Of a stretch of 64,000 bases of DNA, positions 63,614 to 64,000 are shown one piece after another; the stretch's first letter is position 1; every line of letters starts with the position of its first letter. A program made the translations under genes and the position numbers. The notes beneath the pieces are model-generated. The model saw nothing but the letters and a program-made list of their open reading frames with translations, was not told the DNA's origin and made no database searches. Location of the stretch: positions 62,001 through 126,000 of the forward strand of contig NZ_JAMBOC010000005.1 in the NCBI RefSeq assembly GCF_023715405.1, written 5' to 3'. The DNA is from Solibacillus isronensis. Lineage in GTDB: Bacteria; Bacillota; Bacilli; Bacillales_A; Planococcaceae.

Positions 63614-64000
63614 CTACTCTTCCAAATCCTCTGTCTGCTCAACAATTTCGGATAAGTCATTTTGGATCTCCACAATTCGTCCTTGTACCGCATTCACAAA
63701 ATGTATTTCTTCTGTGTCATCAGCCAGTTTTACCCGCACTTCCCATGTCGGTGCAAATACTTGTGTTTGCGTTAATTGAACAATTGTAGAGTAGCCTAGA
63801 TTCATTTCCGTAATCTGAGAATTCGGTTTTAATAAATTCTTTCCATATAGAATCTGCAATACTTGTCTTGCAGTTAATAGATTTTGCTGTTTATCTAACT
63901 TTTCATGCTTTTCCAGCATTGTTTGCTCATAGGAAACAATGCGGTTGTCATCATCCCAATAAAGTTTTACATAACCACGCACATTATAATACAGTGTTAC
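63614..64000 (-). CDS. walI: WalI (YycI) regulatory protein, C-terminal part (runs off the window)
   Basis: The visible part encodes the C-terminal 128 residues of a YycI-type protein: VTLYYNVRGYVKLYWDDDNRIVSYEQTMLEKHEKLD, then VQLTQTQVFAPTWEVRVKLADD. The frame is open to the window edge, so the GTG at 63982 is internal and not the start. WalI, with WalH, is a membrane protein that restrains the WalK kinase. It is followed by walJ, as in other Bacillales. Confidence 0.85.
   Translation of the reverse strand, partial: VTLYYNVRGYVKLYWDDDNRIVSYEQTMLEKHEKLDKQQNLLTARQVLQILYGKNLLKPNSQITEMNLGYSTIVQLTQTQVFAPTWEVRVKLADDTEEIHFVNAVQGRIVEIQNDLSEIVEQTEDLEE

Overview
The window is low-GC Firmicutes chromosome, most likely a spore-forming member of the Planococcaceae (Solibacillus/Lysinibacillus type). 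The clues are a Bacillus-type ctsR-mcsA-mcsB-clpC operon, a CotD-like spore coat protein, a BpsA/BpsB alkylpyrone pair, malate:quinone oxidoreductase, the walI-walJ-htrA-rlmH chromosome segment, and strong AGGAGG-type ribosome binding sites with many TTG/GTG starts. The species assignment is an inference from gene content; no rRNA gene is present.

Layout. 1-10 kb: gltX (5' part), ispF, ispD, yacL, then radA and the class III heat-shock operon clpC-mcsB-mcsA-ctsR with a clear CtsR operator. disA, which normally lies between radA and yacL, is absent and an acetate-transporter gene occupies the spot. 10-19 kb: small membrane proteins, a soluble haem-globin chemoreceptor, a thioesterase, two aldehyde dehydrogenases (one paired with DUF779), and a pseudouridine synthase. 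19-24 kb: a complete branched-chain amino-acid ABC importer (livK-H-M-G-F) with a promoter and an internal terminator after the binding protein. 24-32 kb: ogt, mqo, degV, a lipoprotein cyclophilin, a zinc alcohol dehydrogenase and others. 31.5-36.6 kb: bpsA-bpsB (both appear to use non-standard start codons), cotD, a sucrose-phosphate-synthase-like glycosyltransferase overlapping a sucrose-phosphatase-like HAD hydrolase, and ohr. 37-54 kb: a degenerate M50-like membrane protein, a very large secreted subtilase with a Gly-Asn repeat tail, an OFA-family transporter, a TetR/YhgE-type pair, an ECF sigma/anti-sigma pair, a sodium:solute symporter with its small subunit and one or two uncalled tiny membrane proteins upstream, a possible structured RNA, a sulfatase and a dimethylargininase-like enzyme.

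55-60.5 kb is the most interesting segment. A 24-bp sequence that includes the 3' end of rlmH (the last codons, TAT-CAT-AAG-TAA, plus the following bases) is repeated in the same orientation at 55016-55039 and 60432-60455 with one mismatch. The rlmH 3' end is the integration site of staphylococcal SCC elements and the repeated core matches that site. The 5.4 kb between the copies carries a NatAB-type ABC exporter, a divergent LytTR response regulator/histidine kinase pair and a PAS-GGDEF protein. This looks like a small recombinase-less SCC-like cassette. The window ends with rlmH, a CxxH/CxxC mini-protein, htrA, walJ and the 3' part of walI, the normal core order downstream of walRK.

All domain calls are made by eye from the translated sequence. 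No database search or computation was run.
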